NCBI GenBank assembly: GCA_033032865.1
Contig: JAWHQI010000068.1
Span: 7,316,001-7,380,000, forward strand
DNA: 64,000 bases
From: Dactylorhiza incarnata
Lineage: Eukaryota; Streptophyta; Magnoliopsida; Asparagales; Orchidaceae
Reading direction: 5' to 3'
Below the pieces are notes generated by a model, which saw only the letters and a program-made list of their open reading frames with translations, ran no database searches and was not told the origin of the DNA. The stretch's first letter is position 1. Each line of letters starts with the position of its first letter. Shown here piece after piece: positions 23,001-33,667 of the stretch. The position numbers and the translations under genes were made by a program.

Positions 23001-25336
23001 TTTTCTAAAAATAGTGGTTCGGGTGGTGTGAAACGAGTGTCTTCTTCTTCTTCCAGACAAAAGAGCTCGGTGAACTCGGACTCGTGACTCGAGGTGGAGA
23101 CTAACTCGGGAGGGGAATCGAATTCCCAACACTCTTCCAGGTAAAAACATGAATCGTCGTTTTCTAATGTGTTCCGCATCGAGGAATTTATGCCGAAAGA
23201 AACTTCATCATCTCCAACCCGAAGGAGGAGCTTTCCGTTACTTACGTCAATAATGGCGCGGGAGGTGGCAAGGAAGGGGCGGCCGAGTATGAGGGGTACT
23301 TCGGCATCCTCTTCGATGTCAAGAATGACAAAGTCCACCGGGAAGATGAACTTGTCGACCTTGACGAGCACGTCCTCCACTATTCCTACCGGATATTTTA
23401 AAGAGCGATCCGCTAATTGAATACTCATTCGAGTGGGGCTTGGATTTCCTAGACCTAGTTTCTTAAATAATGAAAAAGGCATGAGATTGATACTTGCTCC
23501 CAGATCCGCTAAAGCGTGTTTTACTAACGAAGTGCCAAATAAACACGGGATGGAAAACCGTCCCGGGTCATTCACTTTTGTAGGCAATTTGTTGAGTACA
23601 ACCGCGGAGCATTCTGCGTTCAAAGAAATATGCGAAATATCTTCTAATTTTTTCTTATTGGAGAGCAACTCCTTAAGATATTTCGCATATTTAGGCATTT
23701 GAGAGATAGCCTCGCAGAAGGGTACATTAATGTGGATTTGCTTTAAAATATCTAAAAACTTTTTATAATTCTTTTCGGCGCTCTCGCTTTTAAACTTAGA
23801 TGGATACGGAACATTAGAAGTAGAAGCGCGCGGAGCTAACGTAGTAGGTAAAATTGAAGATAAAATAGGAGGAGGAGGAGGAGAGGAAGTTACCATGGGT
23901 TCGTCCTGCTTAGAAGCCACCTCCTTCCCGCTTCGGAGTGTAATCGCGTTTGCGCTCTCCCTTGGGTTGGGCTCCGTGTTTCCCGGAAGGGCTCCTTGCG
24001 GTCGCTCGGAGATTATCTTTGCTAGCTGGCCCACTTGGTTCTCTAAATTTTTGATCGATCCGGTGAGGTTCCGGATGTTCTCTTCATTTGTAGCAACATA
24101 TTTTGCAAAAACCTCTTCAAGCGGAGAGGGTTTTTGCTGTTGCGGTGGAAAACCGGGTGGATTAAAATTTTGAGGGGGAGTTAAATTGAGAAGTTGATTT
24201 GGAGGTTGATTTAAATTTAAGGGACGCTGAGCATTTCCTTGATTGCTCCATGAGAAGTTCGGATGATTCCTATAACCCGCATTGTAGGTGTTATTATACG
24301 GAGCGGTGTTCGGGTTATAGGAAGGCCGAGGTGGATTTCCCATGTAATCAACTTGCTCTTCAAGTAAAATATTATTAGCCCAAGGAGGAGTGGCGGAGGA
24401 AGCAGACATCTCCGCCACTTGCTTTGTTAAGCGCTCAACTTGTAAAGCCAAATTTGCGTTAGCGTCTATTTCAAAAATTCCGGCCGGCTTATTAGGCCGC
24501 GCTCGGGGCATGTTCCATTGATACGCATTTGTGGCCATCTCTTCGAAAAGCTCTTGAGCGGCGATCGGGGTTTTGTTATTTAATGTCCCCCCGGCGGCCG
24601 CATCAATCATTTGCCTCGTTTGGAGATTTAAGCCATTATAAAATATTTGCACTTGTTGCCAAGTGGCAAGTGCGTGGTGAGGGCATCGACGCAAAAGCTC
24701 CTTGAAGCGCTCCCATGTATCATAGAGAGTCTCCGAGTCGATTTGCATGAACGATGCAATATCCGTGCGTAATTTAGCGGTCTTTGAAGGCGGGAAATAT
24801 TTATTAAGAAATTTTTCCGCCATTTCGGCCCATGTAGTGATGGATCCCCTTGGTATGGAGCCCAGCCACTGCTTGGCCTTAGACCGCAGAGAGAAAGGAA
24901 AAAGACGTAATCGAATGGCATCATCGGTGACGCCATTGATCTTAAAAGTGTCGCAAATTTCAAGAAAGTAAGAGATATGTGAATTTGGATCCTCGTCCGG
25001 TTGACCATCAAAGGTCACCGATTGTTGCACCATTTGTATGATGCTGGACTTGATCTCAAAATTATTGTTCGCCACCGTGGGGCGAACAATACTCGATTGT
25101 GTGCCTTCCAAATTCGGCCGCGCATAATAGGACATGGTCCGTTGCGCGTCCTCATTAGGGTTTGGCTCGTTAAGATTAGGAGGATTAAGATTATGATCCA
25201 TATTTGCTGCGTTAGTGTCCCCGATTGACTCTTCAGATTCTACTTGATTTCCTTGATCACGAGAACGGCGGTGCCTCAAAAGGGTTCGCTCGATTTCTGG
25301 ATCAAAAGGAAGAATCGAAGTGCTACCACGGGTCAT
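20048..25336 (-). CDS. Athila gag-pol polyprotein (intact, 1762 aa)
   Basis: One uninterrupted ORF. Gag capsid about residues 90-310 ([40 protein letters not shown]), then an Asn/Pro-rich region; I see no CCHC zinc knuckle. Protease near 600-700 with active Asp611 in [12 protein letters not shown] and [12 protein letters not shown] about 880-1130: [13 protein letters not shown] (Asp975), [16 protein letters not shown] at 1037-1040. RNase H about 1180-1300 with Asp1186, Glu1226, Asp1252 and Asp1295. Integrase about 1390-1720 with a His/Cys zinc site ([21 protein letters not shown]) and a D-x57-D-x35-E triad (Asp1470, Asp1528, Glu1564). All catalytic residues I can check are present. The product is expected to assemble cytoplasmic particles, copy the RNA and integrate the DNA. 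The ATG at 25336 is the first in frame after the leader. Confidence 0.95.
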   Translation of the reverse strand: MTRGSTSILPFDPEIERTLLRHRRSRDQGNQVESEESIGDTNAANMDHNLNPPNLNEPNPNEDAQRTMSYYARPNLEGTQSSIVRPTVANNNFEIKSSIIQMVQQSVTFDGQPDEDPNSHISYFLEICDTFKINGVTDDAIRLRLFPFSLRSKAKQWLGSIPRGSITTWAEMAEKFLNKYFPPSKTAKLRTDIASFMQIDSETLYDTWERFKELLRRCPHHALATWQQVQIFYNGLNLQTRQMIDAAAGGTLNNKTPIAAQELFEEMATNAYQWNMPRARPNKPAGIFEIDANANLALQVERLTKQVAEMSASSATPPWANNILLEEQVDYMGNPPRPSYNPNTAPYNNTYNAGYRNHPNFSWSNQGNAQRPLNLNQPPNQLLNLTPPQNFNPPGFPPQQQKPSPLEEVFAKYVATNEENIRNLTGSIKNLENQVGQLAKIISERPQGALPGNTEPNPRESANAITLRSGKEVASKQDEPMVTSSPPPPPILSSILPTTLAPRASTSNVPYPSKFKSESAEKNYKKFLDILKQIHINVPFCEAISQMPKYAKYLKELLSNKKKLEDISHISLNAECSAVVLNKLPTKVNDPGRFSIPCLFGTSLVKHALADLGASINLMPFSLFKKLGLGNPSPTRMSIQLADRSLKYPVGIVEDVLVKVDKFIFPVDFVILDIEEDAEVPLILGRPFLATSRAIIDVSNGKLLLRVGDDEVSFGINSSMRNTLENDDSCFYLEECWEFDSPPELVSTSSHESEFTELFCLEEEEDTRFTPPEPLFLEKLKIKTSYEEPPVLELKQLPPHLKYLFLEKESKLPVIVSSELSNSEISELAIVLRKHRHAIAWQISDIKGINPSFCTHKIFLEDNSRNSVQPQRRLNPNMKEVVKAEVIKLLDAGIIYPISDSTWVSPVQVVPKKGGITVVANENNELIPTRTVTGWRMCIDYRKINDATRKDHFPLPFIDQILERLSGHSYYYFLDGLSGYFQIPISPDDQEKTTFTCPFGTFAYRRMPFGLCNAPATFQRCMLALFDELVEEVMEVFMDDFSVFGNSFKNCLKNLERVLQRCEETNLALNWEKCHFMVKEGLVLGHKISGMGIEVDKAKIEVIEKLPPPTNVKAIRSFLGHAGFYRRFIQNFSKITKPLTHLLEKESSFIFSDECHLAFKLIKEKLINSPILVAPDWSLPFEIMCDASDIAVGAVLGQRVSKYFHPIYYASKTLTSAQANYTTTEKELLAIVFAFDKFRSYITLSKVIVFTDHSALRYLLSKSDAKPRLLRWILLLQEFDLEIRDKRGAENLAADHLSRLENPASEVLIESDIDDKFPEERLLALEDINTSSTPWFADLANYLVARVLLKEFSSQKKKKFFSDLKNYFWEDPFLFHVCADQVVRRCVSSEEGLKILRHYHEGPSGGHYHSNRTARKALEAGFYWPTLFKDAHTLVSTCDTCQRSGNISRRDEMPQNIFLECEIFDLWGIDFVGPLPPSFSNKYILVAVDYVSRWAEAQALPTNDARVVVNFLKKLFSRFGTPRAIVSDRGTHFCNTQFTKTLAKYGVTHKLSTAYHPQTSGQVEVVNRELKRILEKTVSINRKDWAIKLDDALWAYRTAYKTAIGCTPYRMVYGKACHLPVELEHRAFWALKFLNLDSTLAGEQRKFQINELDEWRANAYESNKLYKERTKFYHDKHIKFPKTFSPGDLVLLYNSRLRLFPGKLKSRWSGPFIVKEVWSYGTILISHPEKGSFKVNGHRLKLYLPGDVPNDKSDAIFLHHIT

Positions 25337-25602
25337 ACACTAAAAAGAGAAGGAAAGAAGAAGAAAAAGAGAGAATATTTTTTTTGTTCTTTTTAGGCGG
25401 ATTAAGTTAGTCTTGGACTTCCCAAGATCTACCCGGTGAAGGGTTTTGCAAGGTACTAGAGGCTGTGATGGGAATTCAAGCCCAAAGCGTCCTTTCCAAG
25501 AATTTTAATTTCACCCTTAAGATTTTCAAAAATAGAAAAACTAAAATAAAAACAACATGATAAAATTAATAGCTATCCTTGTTTCAAAATATCTACGCAA
25601 AA
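25337..25602 (-). other. Athila 5' leader
   Basis: A 266-bp untranslated leader between primer-binding site and the gag-pol ATG. Its 25409-25500 part matches 19543-19632 in the 3' UTR in the same orientation. Confidence 0.8.
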
Positions 25603-25621
25603 TTCCCCGGCAACGGCGCCA
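25603..25621 (-). other. tRNA-Asp primer-binding site of Athila
   Basis: On the minus strand TGGCGCCGTTGCCGGGGAA, complementary to the 3' end of plant tRNA-Asp except at its far end. It lies six bases after the 5' LTR end, as usual for Athila. Confidence 0.88.
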
Positions 25622-25627
25622 AAAACT

Positions 25628-27382
25628 TGATATAGATTTTACTTGTTTTGAAATTTTAGTGAAGGGTTGAGATTTTCTCCAAAACTATATCCGATAAAGG
25701 CAAGTGTACCTTATCGTCTATAGTATAGGATATTAAGAAATACCAAGGTCGTATTCCACGGGGCGCGTTGATTACTTCTACTTTGAGGAAAGTCACTATT
25801 ATCTTATCTAATGATATTTTGGGGTTTTGGTTCTTAGCTAAAAAAAAGAGAAATTGCAAGCTAAATTAAGGGTTTAGATGATGATAAAAGAGGCTAGTAC
25901 TCAATCAAAAGTCACCTTGGAGTGAGAAAAGACAAGTAAAAAGAAATTAAATCTAATTCCGTTTAAATTGAACTACTTGACCGTGGAGGTTCCCGAAGCT
26001 CGAACATGCCTCTCTCGAGGTTAATGCCCAACTAAGATTAGGAAAAATCAACAGGACTCTCGTCCTATAATCGATTACCTAAAACTTGCTTTACGAGGTG
26101 AACCCCACTATTGGATTTGACTCCAATCTGGGAGATTTACGTCATCCTCTCTCGAGGGGTGCGTGCAACTCTCTTTACCCTTGAGTGATCGATTCATACT
26201 TTGAGCCTCTCGGCTAACTAAATATGAAAACTTAAGCGAAAACCATATATCGAAAGTATGGCCTCACTAATTAAAAATCAAGGATAATTCAAGTGTTTAT
26301 AAAAACGGAAAAAGAAAACTTTAGAAAATCATAACTTGTCTAACTCATCCTCGGATCATTTTGATCGAGTACTAATGAGGATTAGTTAATCATGGTGGAG
26401 GGGGAAGAGGAAGAAAAATAAAAATGCATATTAAGAAATTTTAGCTAAGGAGGAGACAAAATAAAGAGAACAAACTATTTTTTTTTATTTAAATGAAAAA
26501 CTATTACAAGACTTAAGAAAGGAAATTGCAAGCTAGGAAAAACAAGATTACAAGCTTAAACTAGACTATTGCACTAAAGGAAAGCTAATACATTGCATTA
26601 GAAAAGGAAGAGAGCATGAAAATAAAGAGACATGAACATGAACATGAAAAAGGAAAACTACTCAAGATTGGCTCCAGCAGCACCTTCCCCACTCCAAAAT
26701 TCTCAACCTTGAACTCAAGGAGAGCCTCTGAATTTATAGGCAAAAATTTCATGTTACACGCCCTCGGTCACGGGCGTGACCTAGGGCGTGTAATCTCTGC
26801 AGCATCGGATCCGGTCGCGGCGTGGGCTTGGCGTGACGGCGGGAGAAAAACGCACATGTCACGGGCGTGACAATTGGGTCACGGGCGTGACTCAGGACGG
26901 CTTCATTTAATGCGGCATGGGCTAGCCAGACGGCGCGGTGGCGTGCTTGGATCACGCGGGAAGGTCACGGGCGTGACTTTGGGTCACGGGCGTGACTCAA
27001 GTTGACTTCTCAACGGCAGCTTCTCGTCTCGACGGCGGCTCCACGTGGCAGATGCTAAAATTACACGCCCCCGGTCACGGGCGTGACTTTGGGTCACGGG
27101 CGTGACCTGGGGCGTGACTGGATGTGGACTAGCTCAACAGCACGGCTGCGACTCTGGACTGATCTTCAGGTTACACGCCCTTGGTCACGGGCGTGACCGA
27201 GGGCGTGACATGTGATTTTTCCCGATTTGTCCCAGAAATCTGCAAATATTAAAATTAGGGTAAGTTAGAATCAAAATTACAAAAAGAACTACTTATAACC
27301 TAAAATTGACATAAAAAGGAAAATTCATATTAAATAATTACAAAATTTTCTATTAAAAACTTATATAAAAACTACTTTATCA
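25628..27382 (-). repeat. 5' LTR of Athila with promoter
   Basis: 1755 bp, nearly identical to 16695-18449. It drives the element: U3 dyad cluster GTCACGGGCGTGAC (about 26756-27210), TATA box CCTATAAATT on the minus strand at 26731-26740, then the transcribed part toward the primer-binding site. Confidence 0.93.
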
Positions 27383-27387
27383 AAACT

Positions 27388-27994
27388 CAACCCCCTGAAG
27401 TGTGTCTTTGGGGCTAGACGAGGGAAATTTCTAGGTCACTTGCTCACCCCAGCGGGAGTGGAGCCTAACCCGGACAAGGTCAAGGCAATAATGGAGTTGG
27501 GGTCGCCAAGAAACCCGAAGGAGGTTCAGAGCCTCACGGGGAAGCTGGCCGGACTCAGCAGGTTCCTCTCCAAGGCGGGAGAGAAGTGTGCGCCCTTCTT
27601 TAAGGCGCTAAGGGGCAACACAAAATTTGAATTGACTTCGGAATGCGAGGGAGCCTTCCAAGCCTTGAAAGAGTAACTCACCCAAACCCCCCTACTTCAA
27701 GGGCCGAGATCGGGAGAAGACCTATCCTTATACCTGGGAGTAGGGTCTGAGGCAGTGAGTGCAGTGCTGATCCGGGAGGAGGGGAGAAAACAATTCCCTA
27801 TCTACTATATCAGCCGAGTGCTGAAGAAGGCGGAGCTCCGATACCCAATCTTGGAAAAGTTGGCTTTCGCATTGGTGGTGGTGGCTCAGAGGCTTCGGCC
27901 CTACTTTCAGGCACACTCCATCAGAGTAGTGACAGACCACCCGCTTCGCAAAATCATGGAAGGGGTGGAGCACTCGGGAAGATTCGCGAAGTAG
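27388..27994 (+). pseudogene. Tat reverse transcriptase thumb and RNase H
   Basis: Resumes RT after Athila: CVFGARRGKFLGHLLT, NPKEVQSLTGKLAGLSRFL. RNase H follows with LYLGVGSEAVSAVL, LRYPILEKLAFALVVVAQRL (Glu) and IRVVTDHPLRKIM (Asp). A TAA at 27674-27676 and a TAG at 27992-27994 break the frame; the second sits where the family has Trp (RFAK-W-SVELSEFD). Confidence 0.82.
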
Positions 27995-27997
27995 TCC

Positions 27998-28585
27998 GTG
28001 GAGCTGAGCGAGTTCGATATTACGTTCGTGCCCAGGACATCAATCAAGGCCCAAGCGGTGGCGGACTTCATGGCCGACTACACGACCGAGGTGGGGGAAC
28101 ATGAACCGCCTCCCCCAGTGGCATGGAGGATGCTAGTGGATGGTGCCTCAGGAAAGTACTCCTATGGGGGGGGGGGAATCATCCTAGCGAGTCCCCAAGG
28201 GACAAAGATCGAGCAAGCCATGAACATCCATTTTCCAATTACCAACAACCAAGCGGAGTACGAGGCGATGATAGCGAGCCTGCGGTTAGCTCGAGAACTG
28301 GGAGTGAAAGATGTGGAGGTCTCGACGGACTCCATGGTGGTAGCATGCCAAGTCAACGGAGAGTTTGAGGCAAAGGACCCTACCCTCCTGCGGTACTTGG
28401 AGAAGGTCAAGGGAGTCATCGGGAAATTCCACACTTTCTCCATCAAACATGTGCCAAGGGAAGAGAGCACCCCCGCAGACCTCCTAGCCAGGTTCAGTCC
28501 TCGAATAGGAGGGACGGTTTCAGAACTCTTCCGACCCTCCATCGAGGAAGAAGAACTAATGGAGGTGGATCAGTGGGTCTCGTAG
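27998..28585 (+). pseudogene. Tat second (archaeal-type) RNase H
   Basis: WRMLVDGASGKYSYGGGGII (Asp), ITNNQAEYEAMIASLRLA (Glu), VEVSTDSMVVACQVNGEF (Asp) and STPADLLARFS (last Asp). This extra RNase H of archaeal type follows the usual one only in the Tat branch, so it fixes the lineage. All four acidic positions are kept. The frame ends in a TAG (28583-28585) where Trp is expected before MDPF. Confidence 0.87.
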
Positions 28586-29836
28586 ATGGATCCCTTCATC
28601 TCTTTCCTATCATCAGGGAAGTTCCCTGAAGGAGACATGGACAGGCGACGCTTCAGGTATAAGTCGGCTTATTACTCTTTGCATGCAGGAGGGCTGTACA
28701 GGAAGACTCTCTCGGGACTCCTGGCCCGTTGTGTTTCAGAGGAGGAGGTTCCGAGAGTCCTAGAAGAAATTTACTCCGGGGAGTGTGGGAGTCACACCGG
28801 GAGCCGAACTCTAGAAGGGAGGGTGTTGAGACAAGGCTACTTATGGCCCACCCTCAGCAAGGATGCGGCGGAGTTCGCAAGGAGGTGTTCAAAGTGCCAG
28901 CTCTATGCTACGCACCAACTCCTCCCAGCTCAGAGGCTCCGAACCATCACTGCCCCCTAGCCCTTCTCCCTATGGGGGTTGGACCTAGTTGGCCCTTTCC
29001 CTCAAGCTAGCGGCCAAAGAAGGTTCTTACTGGTCATGATCGATTATTTCTCCAAATGGGTAGAAGTGAAGGCGCTCGCCAAGGTAACATCTCAAGTTGT
29101 GAGGAATTTTGTATGGGGAGAAATAATCTGCAGGCACGGCCTTCCCCTGGCTATAGTGACGGACAATGGGCCGCAATTTGCTAGCGAAGAATTTGTTAGC
29201 TTCTGCACACAGCTTGGCATCGACCTCAAGTTCGCATCGGTTCACCACCCAAGAAGCAACGACCAGGTGGAAGCGGCAAACAAAATAATCGTCAACCTAC
29301 TGAAGAAGAAGGTGGAGAACCTCTGAGGGAATTGGGTAGAACAACTACCATCCGTTCTCTGGTCCCTGAGGAATACCCCTAACACCGCCACCGGGGAGAC
29401 CCCGTTCAAACTTTCTCATGGGTCCGAAGCAGTCCTTCCCATAGAGTTCGAAGTAAAGACCCCCAGGGTGATCGCCGCAGGTGAAGGAGATGAAGAGTGG
29501 CTAGTGGCTAATGATGCGGAGCAAAGGCTATCCTTAGACCTGGTGGAGGAACTTTGGGACCTGGCCACCGTCAGGCAGGAGTAATTCAAGCGGTGAATGG
29601 CCCGACACTTTGACAAAAACATCCGAATAAAGCACTTCCAGAAGGGAGACCTGGTCTTAAAGAAGGTCGACGCGGCCGGAAGAGGGGCCGCGGTAGGCAA
29701 GCTCGACCCCAATTGGGAGGGTCCATACATTGTAAGCGAGGTGCTCAAGTCAGGGGGGTATCACCTCCATGATGTGGAAGGGGTACCTCTCGGCCGAGCC
29801 CGAAGTGGAGACGATTTGAAACGATTCTACCCTTAA
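28586..29836 (+). pseudogene. Tat integrase
   Basis: Zinc-binding part: GECGSHTGSRTL and CSKCQLYATH. Core: LWGLDLVGPFPQ (Asp), AIVTDNGPQFASEEF (Asp) and NDQVEAANKI (Glu). C-terminal part: NTPNTATGETPFKLSHGSEA, FQKGDLVLKK, NWEGPYIVSEVLKSGGYHL, DLKRFYP ending at 29836. Stops at 28958-28960, 29324-29326, 29582-29584 and 29594-29596 break it. The catalytic triad itself is retained. It would insert the DNA copy into chromosomes if intact. Confidence 0.85.
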
Positions 29837-29897
29837 AAGTTTTATGGCAATATTAGTTGTATATTTTACTTTTTCACTTGATAGTTATAACTGTTAT

Positions 29898-30675
29898 GAG
29901 AGGCTGGCAAGGTGACAAGTGTTGGTGCTGGAATGCCCCAGATCGATTCCGCTCCCAGCCTCTCACTAGACGGGGGGTTTCAGGTTGATCTCTGGAGAGG
30001 CTGGCAAGGTGAAAAATGTTGGTGCTGGAATGCCCCAGATTGATTCCGCTCCCGGGCTCTTACTAGACGGGGGGTTTCAGGTTGATCTCTGGAGAGGCTG
30101 GCAAGGTGACAAGTGTTGGTGCTGGAATGCCCCAGATCGATTTCGCTCCCGGGCTCTCACTAGACGGGGGGTTTCAGGTTGATCTCTGGAGAGGCTGGCA
30201 AGGTGACAAATGTTTGTGCTGGAATGCCCCAGATCGATTCCACTCCCGGGCTCTCACTAGACGGGGGGTTTCAGGTTGATCTCTGGAGAGGCTGGCAAGG
30301 TGACAAGTGCTGGTGCTGGAATACCCCAGATCGATTCCGCTCCCAGGCTCTCACTAGACGGGGGGTTTCAGGTTGATCTATGGAGAGGCTGGCAAGGTGA
30401 CAAATGATGGTGCTGGAATGCCCCAGATCGATTCTGCTCCCGGGCTCTCACTATACGGGGGGTTTCAGGTTGATCTCTGGTGAGGCTGGCAAGGTGACAA
30501 GTGTTGGTGCTGGAATGCTCCAGATCGATTCCGCTCCCGGGCTCTCGCTAGACGGGGGGTTTCAGGTTGATCTCTGGAGAGGCTGGCAAGGTGACAACTA
30601 TCGATGCTAGAATGCATCAGGTCCACTCCGCTCCCGGGCTCTCACTAGACGGGGGATGCAAGTTGATCACTAGAG
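29898..30675 (+). repeat. 97-bp tandem repeat, about eight copies, after Tat pol
   Basis: The unit begins GAGAGGCTGGCAAGGTGACA and includes GGTGCTGGAATGCCCCAGA and ACGGGGGGTTTCAGGTTGAT. Copies recur every 97 bp and differ by few bases; the last is degenerate. Each carries an overlapping short ORF, a by-product of repetition. It lies 60 bp after the integrase stop. Confidence 0.9.
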
Positions 30676-31225
30676 AAGTTGGCAAAGAGGTAAGTTATTC
30701 ACGAGATCAGGATGATATGCCTCAAGTTGGCGAGTCTTTGGCACTGACCCGGGCCTTCTCGCTCGGCAAAAATTAAGATTTCGCACGATGGTGTGCGGGC
30801 GACAAGAATCCACCCTAAGCACTTCGGGGTATCCGACGCTCGGCATAGAGATTGACGACACAGGATAGGAGGCGAGCTCTCCCCGGGAAGGAAAGTACCC
30901 TGTGAAACTTAGAGGAAGGTGCATACCTAAAGGGCGATAATTCTAAGGCAAGTGGCGAAAGGCCAGGGCAGCCAAAAATGTCCTATGCCTATCTGTCCGA
31001 TAACGTAGGGTGCGAGAACGATCATCATGAGAATAACCTACGTAAAAGTAAATATCGGGGCAAGCGAGAACGAGATATCAACACGAACAACAATATAGCA
31101 AAAAGGGAGAACACAACACAAGGCCAAAAAAATATGCATCCATGCATTTCATAGTTTGATTTACATAAGGCGGCGATCTTGCCAGCCCAAAACAAAACAG
31201 AAAGTAAAATCAAAAGTTATAAGCC
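30676..31225. other. Tat 3' region without recognised feature
   Basis: Between the tandem repeat and the end of the first antisense gene. I see no gene, repeat or site here. Confidence 0.5.
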
Positions 31226-33197
31226 TCATGGATCGCTCGCGGACCCTTCCTCGTCATCGCTGCTCTTCACTGGCAGAAGCGGGATGAAGAGCTCCGGGGC
31301 GATATCCTCCAGAATCATGTCAGCCGCGTCGGCGGCTAGGAGGCCGGCCGTCTTCATCGTCTGGAAGATGTAGCGAGCCGACTCAGAAGACTCCAAGCAG
31401 ATCTCCTCGTCTCGTGCTCACAGCTCTTCCTTCAGACGACGAGGAGAAGGGGGAACGACGACACAGGTAAGGTCGTAGTTCAGGGCTTTTAGCCCGGCCA
31501 CCTCGCCCTCCAATCCCTGAATGCGAGCGTCGGCTCTTCCGGCGGCCTCGGCATCCTGCAAGAAAAACAAGTTAGGGAAACGAAAGGGCCGAAGGAAAGG
31601 AGGGTGACAAGGTCTAGGTGACTCACCACGCTACACTCTGCGGCGAGTAGCTTCTCCTTCAGCTGCGTGTTCTCGGCAAGGAGCCCCTGATAGGCCCTCG
31701 AGAGCTTCACGTTCTGAAGCTCCAGCTGTAAGCAGCGCCTCCCCGTCATATGGGCGATCTTGGCAGAGCGCAACTGTGACCTCGCGCTCTCGAAAGCGAG
31801 GGTTCTCGCAGTCTCGTCTTTATAAGACCCCGCGTCCTCGCGCCCATAGAGGGCGAACGAGAGGTCGAAGGAATGACCGCTAACGGTCTCCTTCTCCACC
31901 CAGGAGGGAAGGATGGTGGAGATGTCCACCCGGTTTGTCTCCGGTTTCCAGTTTACCAAGAGCTCGCCGGTCTCATCCCGGCGCCTCTGGCCGAGGCCGA
32001 AATTGTAATGTTTGACGGGGATGGGCAGGACGGAGGTTCTGGAAGCCTCCTGTTAGGGCTCGTCGTCCTCACCCCCCGCGGAGAGGCCGGTGAGAACGAA
32101 CTCATCAAAAGCGGCCTCGCGAGGCTCCTTTCCCTCCGAGGAGGTGGAGACCCCGCTCTTCTTACTCTTCTTCTTCGACGGAGATTTCGAAGGAACGACA
32201 TGGCTACCAGAAGCCCCCGGTATCTTGCGAGAGGAGGGCTCACCTGGAGTGACGGTGCCTTGGCAAGCCTCCGCCCCCATGGTCGCGAGAGCCAGGGTAG
32301 CGTAGGTTTTCTAATTGCTCACGTAGGGGGGATGGATGGGAAGATCCCGCTCGCCTAGAAAAGGGTTGAAATTTCAATAAGTACGGGGTTACTGAGAAAG
32401 AAGTTAATAGTGATAGGGCGAGATCTTTACCTTCCCCGGCGAGCACTGGAAGCAGCTTGTCGAGGTTGCGGCGAAGATGGACAACCTCAAAGTTCTTCTT
32501 GCAAAAGAACTGATAGAGGAGGGCATCGTGTCCTCCGAGGGAAGTGGTCCGGTAGTGGTCTCGCCGTGTTGGACTAGCGAGATCGTGATGTTACCGAAGT
32601 TCCCCTTGACGAGAAGGAACTTATGGGCCCAGAAGTGGGCTTTGTTGACAGTCTCATCAACCTTAGGACCCGAGCCCACGAAGTAGGCAGTCCCATCCCT
32701 GAAGGCACGAAACGAGAATAGCTTTTGAAAGACTGGGAGGCTGAACTCGATGCGCTCCTCGCGAAGGTAGCAGGCGAAGGCTGTGATCACCGCCATGGCA
32801 TTAGGGGTGAGCTGGCCCGGAACAACGCCATAGTGCTTGAGCACCTGACGAGCGGCGAGAAGATCAGGATTAGATTACATAATGAGCGAGACTTGACCTG
32901 CAGAGAATAAGAAGCGAGCGAGAACGACCATTACCTGGCGAACATCCGTCCACAGGGGGAGACGCAGGCCGACCGCGAAATGAGCGGCGGGGATGGCCAA
33001 CTCGTCGACAAGCGGGGCGTTGATCACGTCGTTCACGCTGGGATGGCGTGCCTCGAACGGGGGGGGGGGGGGGTGACGTAGTCGACGACCGCGCTGAAAT
33101 ATTCCTCGTCGGTCAGGTTGCAGTGATAGAAGGTGTGCTCCGCGAAAGCCTTCGCAATCTTTCGCGGACCCTTTGACTCATTGGCATCGCCGCCCAT
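31226..33197 (-). pseudogene. Antisense gene 2 of Tat: four-exon ORF of unknown function
   Basis: Minus-strand exons 33197-32935, 32844-32431, 32310-31627 and 31555-31226, with introns starting GTAATG, GTAAAG, GTGAGT and ending CAG, TAG, CAG. The reading frame fits across all three introns. The product would be about 560 aa. Exon 1 has NLTDEEYFSAVVDY; exon 2 has HYGVVPGQLTPNAMAVITAF and FSLPVFQKLFSFR, reminding me of the plant transposon-associated domain of antisense ORFs known in Tat elements. Exon 3 starts with a Ser/Lys-rich segment and ends in a coiled coil (LQLELQNVKLSRAYQGLLAE), and exon 4 is acidic. Breaks: a C run in exon 1 (plus 33059-33073, 15 G) shifts the frame by one, and stops lie at 32053-32055 and 31418-31420. 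Function unknown. Confidence 0.65.
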
Positions 33198-33310
33198 CTT
33201 AATAACCTGCGAGAAAGGAAGTAGAGCGAGAACAGGAGGGAGCGAGAGCTCTGAAGCAGAGGAGGAAGAAGGTTGACAGTAAATGCGGTGGTTGACTCAG
33301 TTATGGCCGC

Positions 33311-33322
33311 CTATTTATAGCC
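33311..33322 (-). promoter_or_regulatory. TATA box of antisense gene 2
   Basis: GGCTATAAATAG on the minus strand, about 115 bp before the ATG at 33197. It matches the plant TATA consensus and the TATA box of antisense gene 1. Confidence 0.6.
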
Positions 33323-33667
33323 AAAGCAAAACGACGGGAAGAAGTCCAAGCGCCGGCGGGCGCGGGTAGGAGCAAAAACATCACATCAAGGCCGCGGGCG
33401 AGAAAGACCTGCGGAGTTAGTACGAGCAACATTTCCGCGAGATGTATTTATCAGGAACAGAGGGCCCTCGCGAGCATGATATAACATGAAAATGAAACGG
33501 ATTTATTAGCAGCGAGCGAGAACTAATAAAAAACTAGTAATACTTATTGTCAGACGAAATAGAGCCAACATATAAGTGGCAAGTATACAAGTTACAAGCC
33601 ATTGCAAGATTGTCTAGAATAACAGCACTCGTTAGCAGGAAGTAAGAGTCCGCAACGATGAAAAAAG
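33323..33667. other. Spacer between the two Tat antisense genes
   Basis: About 345 bp with no ORF that I can support. It should hold the 3' end of antisense gene 1 and the upstream promoter part of antisense gene 2. Confidence 0.4.

Larger units (their letters stand above)
16695..27382 (-). mobile_element. Complete young Athila retrotransposon
   Basis: 10688 bp, minus strand: 5' LTR 27382-25628, tRNA-Asp primer-binding site, leader, a single gag-pol ORF 25336-20048, long 3' UTR, polypurine tract and 3' LTR 18449-16695. LTRs start TGATAAAG and end TATATCA on the minus strand. They are both 1755 bp and differ by about ten substitutions and two one-base indels by eye (about 0.6%). The duplication AAACT is perfect. 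No env-like ORF is present, although some Athila members have one. Coding capacity and LTRs look functional. Confidence 0.93.

Noticed and set aside
20860..25228. Plus-strand ORFs opposite the Athila polyprotein
   Set aside because: All are short shadows of the 1762-codon ORF with no matching motifs.
29898..30675. Regular 97-bp repeats resembling a CRISPR-like array
   Set aside because: Units are contiguous without unique spacers and lie in a plant retrotransposon.
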